A DNA stretch of 64,000 nucleotides, taken from positions 1 through 64,000 of the forward strand of contig NZ_BDAY01000069.1 in assembly GCF_001612685.1 (NCBI RefSeq). The letters run 5' to 3'. Positions 15,288 through 24,435 of the stretch are shown here, piece after piece. The position numbers were made by a program, and so were the translations under genes. The notes beneath the pieces are model-generated. The model saw only the letters and a list, made by a program, of their open reading frames with translations, ran no database searches and was not told the origin of the DNA. The stretch is from Nocardia altamirensis NBRC 108246. Its GTDB lineage: Bacteria; Actinomycetota; Actinomycetes; Mycobacteriales; Mycobacteriaceae. Numbering within the stretch: position 1 is the first letter of the stretch; each line of letters begins with the position of its first letter.

Positions 15288-17060
15288 TCACCCCCGTATC
15301 TCGGTGAGCTCGCCGGTCGTGGCATGCACCTCCACGATGTGGTCGGCGGCGGCGAGAACTGTTGGGCGGTGGCCGATCACGAGGACGGTGGCGCCTGCCC
15401 TGGCCCGTTGCGCCAATGCGACGAGTACCGTCGCTTCGCTGTCGGCGTCGAGGTGGGCGGTGGGTTCGTCGAGGAGCAGGATCGGGCGGTCGGTGGCGAG
15501 GACTCTGGTGAGGGCCAAGCGCTGGCACTGACCGAGGGAAAGCCCGACACCGCCGGGGCCGACGATGGTGTCCCAGCGGTCGGGCAGCTCGTCCAGGACG
15601 GCATCGAATCCGGTAGCCAGACAGGCGGCTTCGAGTTCGTCGACGATTCGGGCCGGTCCTGGTGCGGGGGAAGCACTGGTGTGCGCGCCGAAGAGTTCGA
15701 GGTTTTCGCGCAGCGTGCCCGGCACCAGGACCGGTCGCTGCGGCAACCAAGCGACCCGTGCCCACCATTCGTCAGTGGGTAGCGCCCATACGTCGATTCC
15801 GTCCACCGTCACCGAGCCGCCGTCGGGCTCGAGCAAACCCAGGATTGCTTGCACTGCCGTCGATTTGCCGCTGCCGTTGGGTCCGGCGAGCACCGTGAGC
15901 TCGCCGGGCAGCACCCGCGCCGACAGGTCGGCGGGCGCGAACCCGTCCCGTGCCCGAACGGAAAGTGCACGCAGCTCGAGGACACCCGCGAAGTGGGCAG
16001 GCACCGACTCCCTTTCGAGCGCCAGAATGCCGTCGCGGTCGGGATCGGCTGGGGCGGGACTGGATTCGAGCACAGCGAAGGCTCGGTCGGCGGCCGCCAT
16101 ACCGTCCTGTGCGGCATGGAATCGCTCGCCGACCATACGGAGCGGCAGATACACCTCCGGAGCCAGCACGAGGGCAACCAGGCCCGCGTAAAGGCTCATC
16201 TCGCCGAAGACGAGGCGCAGGCCGATGGAGACGGCGATCAAAGCGACGCTGAGGGTCGCGAGCATCTCGAGCACCATCGAGGACAGGAACGCGATCCGCA
16301 ACGCCCGCATGGTTCGCTGCCGCAAGGCATCTCCGAGATCGCGTACCCGATCGGCCATGGTGCTCGGTGCAACGGCCTCGGCCGCCGGCGGATTCGCGCC
16401 GGATTCGCGGCCGAGCGCCCGCAGCGTCGGCATGCCTGCGAACAGGTCGAGGAGCTGATCCGAAAGCCGGGTGGTGGCAACGAGGGTCGCCTCGGCACGC
16501 CCCTGGGTCAGCAGACCGATCAGGATCATGAAGATCGGGATCAGCGGCAGCGTGACCACCACGATCAGACCGGAGATCGGATCGTGGATCGCGATGACCG
16601 CCAACACGATCGGCGGGACCAGGACGGTAAGCAGCAGCGCGGGCAGGTATCCCGTGAGATAGCCGCGCAGCCCGGACAGGCCGGTGCCGACGATGACCGC
16701 GAGTTCGGTTCGCCGAGTTTCGAGTTCGCGCGGTGCGAGGCGAGCACCCGCGCCGAGCACCGCGGTTTCCAGCTCCGCGACCACGCTCGCGCCCGCCCGG
16801 TGCGCAAGCCGCGATTGCGCCAAGGTGACCAGCACCCGGCAGGCGATGGCCACCGTGAGCACGAGCAGTTCGGTCGTCCACCCGCCGAGCGTGCGCGCGC
16901 CGGGATCGGTGACGACCCCGGCGAGCACCCGGCCGAGCATGACCGCCGCGACCACGATCGATCCGGTGATCGCCAGTGACAGTGCGACACTCAGCGCCAG
17001 GTAGCGGCGAGCCGAGCGGGCGTACCGCCACAGGCGCGGGTCGACGGGCGGGCGGGCCAT
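15288..17060 (-). CDS. cydD: ABC transporter subunit CydD (cytochrome bd assembly)
   Basis: This is the partner of CydC, 590 aa with six transmembrane helices and an ATPase domain. Walker A is GPNGSGKST and Walker B is LLLDEPTAHLD. The signature reads LSLGQCQRL in place of the canonical LSGGQ, so one of the two ATP sites of the heterodimer probably has altered activity. It starts 3 nt after cydB, so the four genes form one unit. Confidence 0.9.
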   Translation of the reverse strand: MARPPVDPRLWRYARSARRYLALSVALSLAITGSIVVAAVMLGRVLAGVVTDPGARTLGGWTTELLVLTVAIACRVLVTLAQSRLAHRAGASVVAELETAVLGAGARLAPRELETRRTELAVIVGTGLSGLRGYLTGYLPALLLTVLVPPIVLAVIAIHDPISGLIVVVTLPLIPIFMILIGLLTQGRAEATLVATTRLSDQLLDLFAGMPTLRALGRESGANPPAAEAVAPSTMADRVRDLGDALRQRTMRALRIAFLSSMVLEMLATLSVALIAVSIGLRLVFGEMSLYAGLVALVLAPEVYLPLRMVGERFHAAQDGMAAADRAFAVLESSPAPADPDRDGILALERESVPAHFAGVLELRALSVRARDGFAPADLSARVLPGELTVLAGPNGSGKSTAVQAILGLLEPDGGSVTVDGIDVWALPTDEWWARVAWLPQRPVLVPGTLRENLELFGAHTSASPAPGPARIVDELEAACLATGFDAVLDELPDRWDTIVGPGGVGLSLGQCQRLALTRVLATDRPILLLDEPTAHLDADSEATVLVALAQRARAGATVLVIGHRPTVLAAADHIVEVHATTGELTEIRG

Positions 17061-17063
17061 AGC

Positions 17064-18095
17064 TCAGTCCTTCGCCGTACCGAGCGGTAGACCAACGGGC
17101 GCGGGGATCTGGTCGACGGTGATCCGCTTACGGAATATCCAATACGTCCAGCCCTGATAGATCAGCACCACCGGCGTGACGATCAGCGCCGCCCAGCTCA
17201 TCACCTTCAGCGTGTACGGCGTGGACGAGGCGTTGTGGATCGTGAGGTTGAATGCCGCATCGATGGTGGAGGGCAACACATTCGGGAAGAGCGACCCGAA
17301 CAGGAGCGCGGTGGCCGCCGCCACGGTGAGGGCGGTCCCGGTGAACGCCCATCCGTCACGGTCGGCGTACACCGCGATGCCAGCGCCTGCCAGGCCGATC
17401 ACCGCAAGCCCCAACGGAATCCAGGTCCATCCGGTGCCGTACGCCAGCTGCGTCCATAGGCCGAAGGCACCGACCACCAGGACGGTGGGCGCCAGCAGCA
17501 GCCGCGCCGTGCGTTGCGCGTCGGCACGCACCTCGCCGCCGGTCTTCAGCCCGAGGAAGACCGCGCCGTGCAGCGCGAACAGCAGCCCGGTGGTGAGCCC
17601 ACCCAGCAAGGCGTAGGGCCCCAACAGCTCCCACGCCGAACCGGCGAACTGCTTCTTCTCGTTCAGCGGCACCCCGCGCACGATGTTCGCGAAGACCCAG
17701 CCCCAAGCCAGCGCCGGTATCCAGGAACCGATGCCGATGCCGATATCGCAGCGGGCCCGCCAGCGCGGGTCGTCGATCTTGCCGCGGTATTCGATGGCGC
17801 AGATGCGCAGGATCAGCGCGACGAGCAGCACCAGCAGCGCCAGGTAGAAGCCGGAGAACATGCTGGCGTACCACTCGGGAAAGGCCGCGAACATGGCGCC
17901 GCCCGCGGTGATCACCCACACCTCGTTGCCGTCCCACACCGGTCCGATGGTGTTGAGCACCACCCGGCGGCGCGTGTCGGAGCCCTTGCCGAGGATCGGC
18001 ATCAGCATCCCGACGCCGAAGTCGAAACCCTCCAGCACGAAGTACCCGGTGAACAGCACCCCGATCAGCACGAACCAGAACTCTTGCAAACTCAT
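17064..18095 (-). CDS. cydB: cytochrome bd ubiquinol/menaquinol oxidase subunit II
   Basis: This is the structural partner of CydA in the bd-type terminal oxidase. The 343-aa protein has nine or so hydrophobic helices and the conserved GPVWDGNEVWVITAGGAMFAAF (split here as GPVWDGNEVW and ITAGGAMFAAF) and FEGFDFGVG-type N-terminus (FVLEGFDFGVGML). The start is 9 nt after the cydA stop. Confidence 0.95.
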   Translation of the reverse strand: MSLQEFWFVLIGVLFTGYFVLEGFDFGVGMLMPILGKGSDTRRRVVLNTIGPVWDGNEVWVITAGGAMFAAFPEWYASMFSGFYLALLVLLVALILRICAIEYRGKIDDPRWRARCDIGIGIGSWIPALAWGWVFANIVRGVPLNEKKQFAGSAWELLGPYALLGGLTTGLLFALHGAVFLGLKTGGEVRADAQRTARLLLAPTVLVVGAFGLWTQLAYGTGWTWIPLGLAVIGLAGAGIAVYADRDGWAFTGTALTVAAATALLFGSLFPNVLPSTIDAAFNLTIHNASSTPYTLKVMSWAALIVTPVVLIYQGWTYWIFRKRITVDQIPAPVGLPLGTAKD

Positions 18096-18104
18096 CGCCG
18101 GCTC

Positions 18105-19604
18105 CTAATACGCGAAGGAAAGCTGTTCGACGGCAGGCTCTTCGGCGCTCGCCCGGCCGGGCGGCCCGCCGGTGCCGTCGGGACCGGTGTCGGTCGGCGG
18201 CGGCGCGGCTCGGTCGGGACCGTGTATCACGTAGCGCCGCATCAGGTAGAACCACACGATCGCCAGCGCGCCGTACAGCAGCGTGAAGGTGACCAGCGAG
18301 ATCACCACCGTGGTGACCGAATGGTTGGACACGCCTTCCTGCACGGTCAGCCGCAGATTCGGGTCGCCCGTCGGATTCGGCACGACAACCCAAGGCTGGC
18401 GGCCCATTTCGGTGAACACCCAGCCTGCGCTGTTGGCCAGGAACGGCGTCGGAATGGCGAGCAGGCTGAGCCAGGAGAACCACCGCTGGTCCGGCACCCT
18501 GCCGCGACGCGTCAGCCAAAGTCCTGCCAGCGCCAGCAATCCGGAGCCCGCCGCGAGCCCGATCATCGCCCGGAAGGACCAGTAGGTGACGAACAGGTTC
18601 GGCCGGTAGTCGCCGACGCCGTACTTCGCGTTGTATTCCTGTTGCAGGTCGACGACGCCGGGCAGGGTGACGTCGCTGAACTTGCCCTTGGCCAGGTAGG
18701 GCAGCACGCCAGGCACGTCGAGCACGTGGGTCACGCTGTCGCAGTTGTTGTGCGTGCCGACCGTCAGGATCGAGAAGTCGGGGTCGGTCTTGGTGTGGCA
18801 CAACGATTCCGCCGAGGCCATCTTCATCGGCTGCTGCTCGAACATCAGCTTGCCCTGGGTGTCGCCGGTGAAGAACAGCGCGACCAGCGAGACCAGCATC
18901 ACCCAGCTGCCCGCGATCGCCGCAGGCCGCCACATGGTGCGCGCCTCAGCGAGCTGGGCGGCATCGCCGCTGCGCGCCTTGCGCACCATCCACCAACCCG
19001 CGATGCCTGCCACGAAAGTGCCTGCTGTCACGAAGGATCCGGCGACGACATGCGGAAAGGCCGCCAGCAGTGTGTTGTTGGTGAGCACCGCGACGATGCT
19101 GTCGAGCTCGGCGCGGCCGGTCTCCGGATTGAACCGTGCCCCGACCGGATGCTGCATGAACGAGTTCGCGGCGACGATGAAATACGCCGACGCGTTCACG
19201 CCGATGGCGACCATCCACATCGCGCCGAGGTGGACGAGTTTCGGCAATCGAGTCCAGCCGAAGATCCACAGCCCGAGGAAGGTCGACTCCATGAAGAAGG
19301 CGATCAGGCCTTCCAAGGCGAGCGGCGCCCCGAACACGTCACCGACGAAGCGGGAGTATTCGCTCCAGTTCATCCCGAACTGGAACTCCTGCACGATGCC
19401 GGTGGCGACACCGAGCGCGAAGTTGATCAGGAACAGCTTGCCGAAGAACTTGGTCAGTCGCAGCCAGTGGTCTTTGCCGGTGATCACCCACGCGGTCTGC
19501 ATGGCGGCGACCAACGGCGCGAGTCCGATGGTCAGCGGCACCAGCAGAAAGTGATAGACCGTCGTGATGCCGAACTGCCACCGTGAGACGTCAAGGGCAC
19601 TCAA
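18105..19604 (-). CDS. cydA: cytochrome bd quinol oxidase subunit I
   Basis: CydA carries the haems and the quinol site of the high-affinity, non-proton-pumping oxidase used under low oxygen or respiratory stress. In the 499-aa protein the haem d/b595 ligand is His18 (VYHF). The conserved acidic helix reads LEGLIAFFMESTFLGLW, and other haem-ligand regions are AAFPHVVAGSF and FTEMGRQPW. The start is a TTG with GGAGGAGG about 6 nt upstream. The N-terminus LDVSRWQFGITTVYHF matches the family. Expression is probably set by the palindrome in the promoter. Confidence 0.95.
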   Translation of the reverse strand: MSALDVSRWQFGITTVYHFLLVPLTIGLAPLVAAMQTAWVITGKDHWLRLTKFFGKLFLINFALGVATGIVQEFQFGMNWSEYSRFVGDVFGAPLALEGLIAFFMESTFLGLWIFGWTRLPKLVHLGAMWMVAIGVNASAYFIVAANSFMQHPVGARFNPETGRAELDSIVAVLTNNTLLAAFPHVVAGSFVTAGTFVAGIAGWWMVRKARSGDAAQLAEARTMWRPAAIAGSWVMLVSLVALFFTGDTQGKLMFEQQPMKMASAESLCHTKTDPDFSILTVGTHNNCDSVTHVLDVPGVLPYLAKGKFSDVTLPGVVDLQQEYNAKYGVGDYRPNLFVTYWSFRAMIGLAAGSGLLALAGLWLTRRGRVPDQRWFSWLSLLAIPTPFLANSAGWVFTEMGRQPWVVVPNPTGDPNLRLTVQEGVSNHSVTTVVISLVTFTLLYGALAIVWFYLMRRYVIHGPDRAAPPPTDTGPDGTGGPPGRASAEEPAVEQLSFAY

Positions 19605-19633
19605 CGCCGACCTCCTCCTACGTCTACGACGGG

Positions 19634-19650
19634 ACGTAGTAATACTACGT
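19634..19650 (-). promoter_or_regulatory. palindromic operator at the cydA promoter
   Basis: ACGTAGTA and TACTACGT are perfect 8-bp half-sites around a single A, centred about 38 nt upstream of the cydA TTG. On the minus strand it contains TAGTAT, a plausible -10. A repressor bound here would therefore block initiation. The sequence does not match a Rex or CRP site. Confidence 0.65.
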
Positions 19651-19778
19651 CGGAGGCAGGCTCGAACAATGAGGCCTAGGACACGACACGCCTAGATATT
19701 TGGCCGCCACCAGCGCTTTCACCGCGTCCCATCGGCAGCCATGGGACTTAGATCACGCAGCTACAACCGATTTCACGC

Positions 19779-20699
19779 TCACCAATCGCCGATGGCCCCT
19801 GCTCGCTCGATGCCGCGGTCGACCAAGTCGATGATCTCCTCCGCGTTGTCCGGCGCCATCATCCGCAGCCCGTCCAGCGAGTTCACCCTGGCGGCGAGCG
19901 AAACGCTCGACAGCATCCAAATGCTGTCGCAGGTAAGGAGATCAGCGGTGAACAGCGACTTGTAGGTACATTCCCAGCCTGCCTTCGCCGCCTCGACGAA
20001 CAGCGCGCGCTGGGTGACACCGGGCAGAATGCCGTTCTTCGCGGGCGGGGTGATCAGCTGCTTGTCCCGCACGATCACCACCGACGAGCGCGGTCCCTCG
20101 AGCACCCGGTTCTCGGTGCTGGTGAAGATCACATCGTCGGCGCCCATCCGCGCCGCGAACCGCAGCGCCGCCATGTTGGAGGCGTAGGACAGTGTCTTGG
20201 CGCCGAGCAGCTGCCACGGCGCGGCCTGCGCCAGGTCGATCGAGATGCCGCGGGAAAGGGTCACCACGGCAACGCCTTCGGTGCGCGCCTTCTGCACCCG
20301 ATCGGGCACGGGTAGCACAAGGACATAGGCGGTCGGCACCGGAACGGCGGCCGCCAGATCACCGGTCGTCACCTTCTCGGTCACCCCGGAGAGCTCCGAA
20401 TCGCGGCCGCGGGTGAGCACCAGCCGCATCACGCCTTCGCGATCACTCCCCCACTCTTTCGCGGCCCGCTCGACCGCGGTTCGCCATCGCCCCAGCTCGG
20501 GCTCCGGCAGATCCAGCGCCTGCGCCGAGCGACGCAGTCTGCCTAGATGAAATTCGATCGCGCATGCGTTGCCCGCACGCACCAGAACCGTTTCGAAAAT
20601 TCCGTCGCCGCGCAATACGCCGATATCGTCCGCAAACAGCAACGGCGCGTCCGCGTCCCTGACCGCGCCGTCGAGTGAGACAAGAACCCGATCTACCAT
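19779..20699 (-). CDS. aminotransferase class IV, 4-amino-4-deoxychorismate lyase-like
   Basis: This PLP fold-type IV enzyme of 306 aa most likely makes p-aminobenzoate and pyruvate from aminodeoxychorismate for folate synthesis. The catalytic lysine is in LGAKTLSYASNM, and the PLP-phosphate region is TSTENRVLEGPRSSVVIV. It matches the position of mycobacterial Rv0812. D-amino-acid or branched-chain aminotransferase activity cannot be excluded from motifs alone. It is divergent from ygfZ. Confidence 0.82.
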   Translation of the reverse strand: MVDRVLVSLDGAVRDADAPLLFADDIGVLRGDGIFETVLVRAGNACAIEFHLGRLRRSAQALDLPEPELGRWRTAVERAAKEWGSDREGVMRLVLTRGRDSELSGVTEKVTTGDLAAAVPVPTAYVLVLPVPDRVQKARTEGVAVVTLSRGISIDLAQAAPWQLLGAKTLSYASNMAALRFAARMGADDVIFTSTENRVLEGPRSSVVIVRDKQLITPPAKNGILPGVTQRALFVEAAKAGWECTYKSLFTADLLTCDSIWMLSSVSLAARVNSLDGLRMMAPDNAEEIIDLVDRGIERAGAIGDW

Positions 20700-20893
20700 G
20701 CGTCGAGACTAGGCGGTGTTGGTTCGCCGCGCCCATGTCACGACAGACTTCATGACCTTTTTGTGCAACCTGCCGCCGAAGATTCACTCAGACGTTGGTC
20801 GGACGCCGCGCGCCAGACGTTCAGTGCGCCTCTCGCTAGGTCGGTTCGCGGCACCCGAGAGCCCCGGTTCTGACACCCGATGCCGACCCCGCC

Positions 20894-20899
20894 TACAGT
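20894..20899 (+). promoter_or_regulatory. ygfZ -10 element, leaderless start
   Basis: TACAGT ends 6 nt before the GTG at 20906. No Shine-Dalgarno is present. Confidence 0.55.
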
Positions 20900-20905
20900 G
20901 GAAAT

Positions 20906-22018
20906 GTGTCCGTGGTCGTTGCGCCCAGCCCTATCCTCGCTGTTTCGGGAGCCGTCGCGGGAGCGCCGGGTTCGCCCGATGCCGCCGTCGCGTGGCACTA
21001 CGGTGATCCACTCGGCGAACAGCGCGCCGCTGTGCAGCGTGCGGCAGTCATCGATCGTTCGCACCGTTTCGTCATCACCATCACCGGCGCCGAACGGCTG
21101 ACCTGGCTGCACACCATCACCAGCCAGCACATCGCTGGCCTCGGCAACGGGGAGTCGGCGGAGAACCTCGATCTCGATCTGAACGGCCGGGTGCTGCACC
21201 ATTTCGTGCTCACCGAGCTGGACGGCACCGTGTATATAGATGCCGAAGGCGATCGCGGTCCCGCGCTGCTGGAGTTCCTGCGGAAGATGGTCTTCTGGGC
21301 CGACGCGCAGCCGGCCGCGGCCGACTACGCGGTGCTGAGCTTGCTCGGCCCGAAGGTCGCCGAGCTGACCGAGGCCATCGGTGTCGCGAGCCTGCCGGGC
21401 ACCTACGCGGCGGTGCCGCTGCCCGACGGCGGCTTCCTGCGGCGGATGCCGTGGCCCACCGCCGACTCGTTCGATCTGGTGATTCCCCGCGCCCAGCTGT
21501 CGGATTGGTGGACCCGCCTCACCGAGGCAGGCGCCGAACCCGCAGGCCTGTGGACCTTCGAGGCCTTGCGGGTCGCCGCGGTGCGGCCGCGAATCGGGCT
21601 GGACACCGACGAGCGCACCATCCCGCACGAGGCGCGCTGGATCGGCGGGGTCGCCGAGTACGGCGCGGTGCATTTGGACAAGGGCTGCTACCGCGGCCAG
21701 GAGACCGTGGCGCGGGTGCACAACTTGGGCAAGCCACCGCGACATCTGGTGCTGCTGCACCTGGACGGTTCCGCCGACGAGCGCCCCTCGGCCGGCGACG
21801 ATGTCACCGCGGGCGGCCGCACGGTCGGCCGACTCGGCACCGTCATCGACCACTACGAACTCGGTCCGATCGCGCTCGCGCTGATCAAACGCACCGTGCC
21901 CGCCGACACCGCGCTGACCGCAGGCCCGAGCGCCGCCGCCATCGATCCCGATTCGGTGCCCTCGGACGACGGACCGCAGGCAGGCAGGCTCGCGGTCGAT
22001 CGGCTCCGCGGCCGCTGA
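20906..22018 (+). CDS. ygfZ: YgfZ/GcvT-like folate-binding protein
   Basis: This is a folate-dependent factor for maturation or repair of certain [4Fe-4S] enzymes, related to the glycine-cleavage T protein. The 370-aa product has the YgfZ signature KGCYRGQETVARV with its conserved Cys, followed by the C-terminal beta-barrel. The leaderless GTG fits the promoter, and the N-terminus (VVVAPSPILAVSGAV) resembles mycobacterial Rv0811c. Confidence 0.9.
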   Translation: MSVVVAPSPILAVSGAVAGAPGSPDAAVAWHYGDPLGEQRAAVQRAAVIDRSHRFVITITGAERLTWLHTITSQHIAGLGNGESAENLDLDLNGRVLHHFVLTELDGTVYIDAEGDRGPALLEFLRKMVFWADAQPAAADYAVLSLLGPKVAELTEAIGVASLPGTYAAVPLPDGGFLRRMPWPTADSFDLVIPRAQLSDWWTRLTEAGAEPAGLWTFEALRVAAVRPRIGLDTDERTIPHEARWIGGVAEYGAVHLDKGCYRGQETVARVHNLGKPPRHLVLLHLDGSADERPSAGDDVTAGGRTVGRLGTVIDHYELGPIALALIKRTVPADTALTAGPSAAAIDPDSVPSDDGPQAGRLAVDRLRGR

Positions 22019-22178
22019 CGCGCCCATGCGCCTCGAATCCCGAAGGAGCACAAGCTCCCTGCCCCGCGGCCGGGCAGCGCGGTGACCTCTCATCACCCGC
22101 GGCGCGCTGTCGCCGAATTCCCGCGCGCCGCCGCCTCGCCCACCGATATCCGACTACCCGACGAGAGGAGCAGCACCG

Positions 22179-22919
22179 ATGCGAACCGGTGACACCGGCC
22201 GAGTGCTGGCCGTCTGCGTCGTGCACGCCGAGCTCGAAGTGCCTGGCCGGGTCGGCCGGACCGCGATCGACAAACGCCCGCAGCCGGGCCGGGTGCCGGT
22301 GCGCACGCTCGGGCTCGACGGCGACCACGTCTGTGACACCGCGCACCACGGCGGCGCCCATCAGGCGGTCTACGCGTATGCGGACGAGGACGCCAAGCGC
22401 TGGGGCGGCGAACTCGATCGCGAGTTGCCCGCGGGGTGGTTCGGCGAGAACCTGCGCATCACCGGGCTCGCGGTCAGCGACGCAGTAATCGGCGCACGCT
22501 TGGCGATCGGCGACACCCTGCTCGAGGTGAGCGCGCCGCGCGTGCCGTGCGCCACCTTTCAGCATTGGAGCGGAGAAGCCCAGTGGGTCAAGCGCTTCAC
22601 GCTGCGCAGTGACACCGGCGCCTACCTGCGGGTACTGACCGAGGGCACGATCGGCGCAGGCGACGAGGTTGCGGTGGTGCACGTTCCCGACCACGGCATC
22701 ACCGTGCGCGATCTGTTCGTCGGCGACGACCCCGACCTGCTCGCAATCCTGCTCGCCGCGGAGCCGACGCTGTCCGACGACGTGCGGAGGCAGATCGATC
22801 GCCACGCCCGCAGGCACGCGAACGCCGAGCGGGCCGCCGCGCGAAAAGCGGTCAGCACCACCGACAACGGCGCGACCGACCGGCGCGCCGCCGAACTCGA
22901 CACGGGAGCCCAACTGTGA
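22179..22919 (+). CDS. MOSC domain protein (YiiM-like)
   Basis: MOSC proteins handle molybdenum-cofactor-bound sulfur or reduce N-hydroxylated compounds. The 246-aa protein shows the YiiM-type core GLDGDHVCDTAHHGGAHQAVYAY (in parts: GLDGDHVCD and HHGGAHQAVYAY) and the conserved cysteine region VSAPRVPCATFQHW. A C-terminal helical YiiM-type extension is rich in Arg and Ala. GAGAGGAG lies before the ATG. The stop overlaps the asparaginase GTG (GTGA). Confidence 0.88.
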   Translation: MRTGDTGRVLAVCVVHAELEVPGRVGRTAIDKRPQPGRVPVRTLGLDGDHVCDTAHHGGAHQAVYAYADEDAKRWGGELDRELPAGWFGENLRITGLAVSDAVIGARLAIGDTLLEVSAPRVPCATFQHWSGEAQWVKRFTLRSDTGAYLRVLTEGTIGAGDEVAVVHVPDHGITVRDLFVGDDPDLLAILLAAEPTLSDDVRRQIDRHARRHANAERAAARKAVSTTDNGATDRRAAELDTGAQL

Positions 22920-23869
22920 GTGTGGAACTGGTTGAAGTCGTTCGCTCCGGCTTCCGTGAATGCGTGCACCGCGGCTCGGCGGTCATCCTCGATCCCGCGG
23001 GCGAGCCGACCCTCGCGCTCGGCGAGGTGCATCTGCCGATCTTCCCGCGCTCGACCAACAAGCCGATGCAGGCGATCACCTTGCTGCGGCACGGGTTCGA
23101 GCCGGTCGACGACGCCGAGCTCGCGATCGCGACCGCCTCGCATTACGGCGAGCCCGACCATGTCGCGCTGGTGCGCAGGCTCCTCGACCGCTTCGGCTTC
23201 GACGAGAAGTCGCTGGCCTGCCCGCCGGATCTGCCGGTCGACGACACAGCGCGCGCGGCCGTCCTTTCCGGTTCGCACGAACCGCGCCGCATCTACATGA
23301 ACTGCTCGGGCAAGCACGCCGCGATGCTGGCGACCTGCAAGATCAACGACTGGCCCACCGATGGCTACCTCGACCAGGCACATCCGTTGCAGCAGGCGAT
23401 CATCGCGACCGTGGCCGACCTCACCGGCGAGATCGAGACCGATCTCGGCATCGATGGTTGTGGCCTGCCGATCATTCCGGTCTCGCTGGTGAATCTGGCC
23501 CGCGTGTTCGCGACCATGGCGACCGCGGCTCCCGACGCACCGGAGCGCCGCGTCGCCGACGCCATTCGCGCGCATCCGCGAGTGATTTCGGGCACCAACG
23601 CACCCGATCTGCTGGCCATGCAAGCCACTCCCGGACTGGTTTGCAAGATCGGCGCCGATGGTGTGCACGCAGGCGCGCTGCCCGACGGAACAGCTTTCGC
23701 CTACAAGATCGATGACGGACACGACCGTGCCCGAATGCCCCTGACGCTGGCCATTTTGCACCGCATCGGCATCGATTGGTCCGACGCGCACACGGAACTC
23801 GCTGCGCCTCCGGTGCTCGGCGGCGCTGCTCGGGTCGGCGTGATTCGCGCGATCCCCGGGGTGCTGTAG
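22916..23869 (+). CDS. L-asparaginase II family protein
   Basis: This 317-aa product belongs to the asparaginase II family (Pfam 06089), thought to hydrolyse asparagine to aspartate and ammonia. Conserved parts are RSTNKPMQAI, YMNCSGKHAAML with its Ser, GIDGCGLPIIP and DGTAFAYKIDDG. The GTG overlaps the MOSC stop, so the two genes are co-translated, though no shared pathway is evident. No signal peptide is visible. Confidence 0.88.
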   Translation: MSVELVEVVRSGFRECVHRGSAVILDPAGEPTLALGEVHLPIFPRSTNKPMQAITLLRHGFEPVDDAELAIATASHYGEPDHVALVRRLLDRFGFDEKSLACPPDLPVDDTARAAVLSGSHEPRRIYMNCSGKHAAMLATCKINDWPTDGYLDQAHPLQQAIIATVADLTGEIETDLGIDGCGLPIIPVSLVNLARVFATMATAAPDAPERRVADAIRAHPRVISGTNAPDLLAMQATPGLVCKIGADGVHAGALPDGTAFAYKIDDGHDRARMPLTLAILHRIGIDWSDAHTELAAPPVLGGAARVGVIRAIPGVL

Positions 23870-23947
23870 GCCCCCCGGTCGAGGGCGACAACCGGGCAAA
23901 CGGAACCTCTTCCGGAGTTCTTCACCCACTCCTGGAAGCGGGACGGC

Positions 23948-23969
23948 CAGACACGCGCTAAAGTGTCTG
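23948..23969 (+). promoter_or_regulatory. palindrome over the DUF3073 promoter
   Basis: CAGACAC and GTGTCTG form a perfect 7-bp inverted repeat with an 8-nt spacer. The second half overlaps a -10 element, TAAAGT (23959-23964). It resembles an operator. Confidence 0.5.
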
Positions 23970-24045
23970 TCAGGAAGAGTATTAATTCGAACGGGGCCGC
24001 CAACCAAACCCCAGGCCGCCCCGCAGTGACGCGAGGGGGTCAGCC

Positions 24046-24252
24046 ATGGGCCGTGGCCGGGCTAAGGCAAAGCAGACCAAGGTCGCACGCGAGCTGAAGT
24101 ACAGCAGCCCGCCGAGCGACTTCGCGAGCCTTCAGCGCGAGCTTTCGGGAAGCCCCAACTCCCAACGGAGTGGTGTGCTGTCCGATGAGCACGACGCGGA
24201 CAAGTCCTCATCCCAGTGGGAAGAGGACGACTACGACGACTGGCGCCGCTGA
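24046..24252 (+). CDS. DUF3073 small basic/acidic protein
   Basis: The 68-aa protein is conserved in actinobacteria and found beside purM, as in mycobacterial Rv0810c. It begins MGRGRAKAKQTKVARELKY, a basic stretch, and ends with an acidic tail (WEEDDYDDWRR). The charge split suggests a nucleic-acid or protein-binding role, but none has been shown. GAGGGGG lies before the ATG. Confidence 0.9.
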   Translation: MGRGRAKAKQTKVARELKYSSPPSDFASLQRELSGSPNSQRSGVLSDEHDADKSSSQWEEDDYDDWRR

Positions 24253-24265
24253 CTCGGAGCACTGT

Positions 24266-24299
24266 CTGAAGGGGGAGGTCGACGTGCCTCCCCCTTCAG
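24266..24299 (+). terminator. terminator of DUF3073
   Basis: A perfect 13-bp stem (CTGAAGGGGGAGG with CCTCCCCCTTCAG) closes the 8-nt loop TCGACGTG. It starts 14 nt after the stop and has no long T run. Confidence 0.75.
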
Positions 24300-24363
24300 C
24301 CGTTGCTGCGTGTTGACGGCTTGCTCCGAACCAAGTCGGCGCCGAAAACGCTTATAACGCACC

Positions 24364-24393
24364 AGCGTCCCGCATCTGATGATGCGGGACGCT
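24364..24393 (-). terminator. terminator of purM
   Basis: A perfect 13-bp stem (AGCGTCCCGCATC with GATGCGGGACGCT) has the tetraloop TGAT and lies just beyond the purM stop on the minus strand. Confidence 0.75.
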
Positions 24394-24435
24394 GACGTGT
24401 GTTCGGGTGTAGTTGTGGCGGGCCGCCAGGCAGGC

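Noticed and set aside
17514..19586. 690-codon open frame opposite cydB and cydA
   Set aside because: Low-complexity composition without any domain, lying exactly opposite well-conserved membrane proteins.
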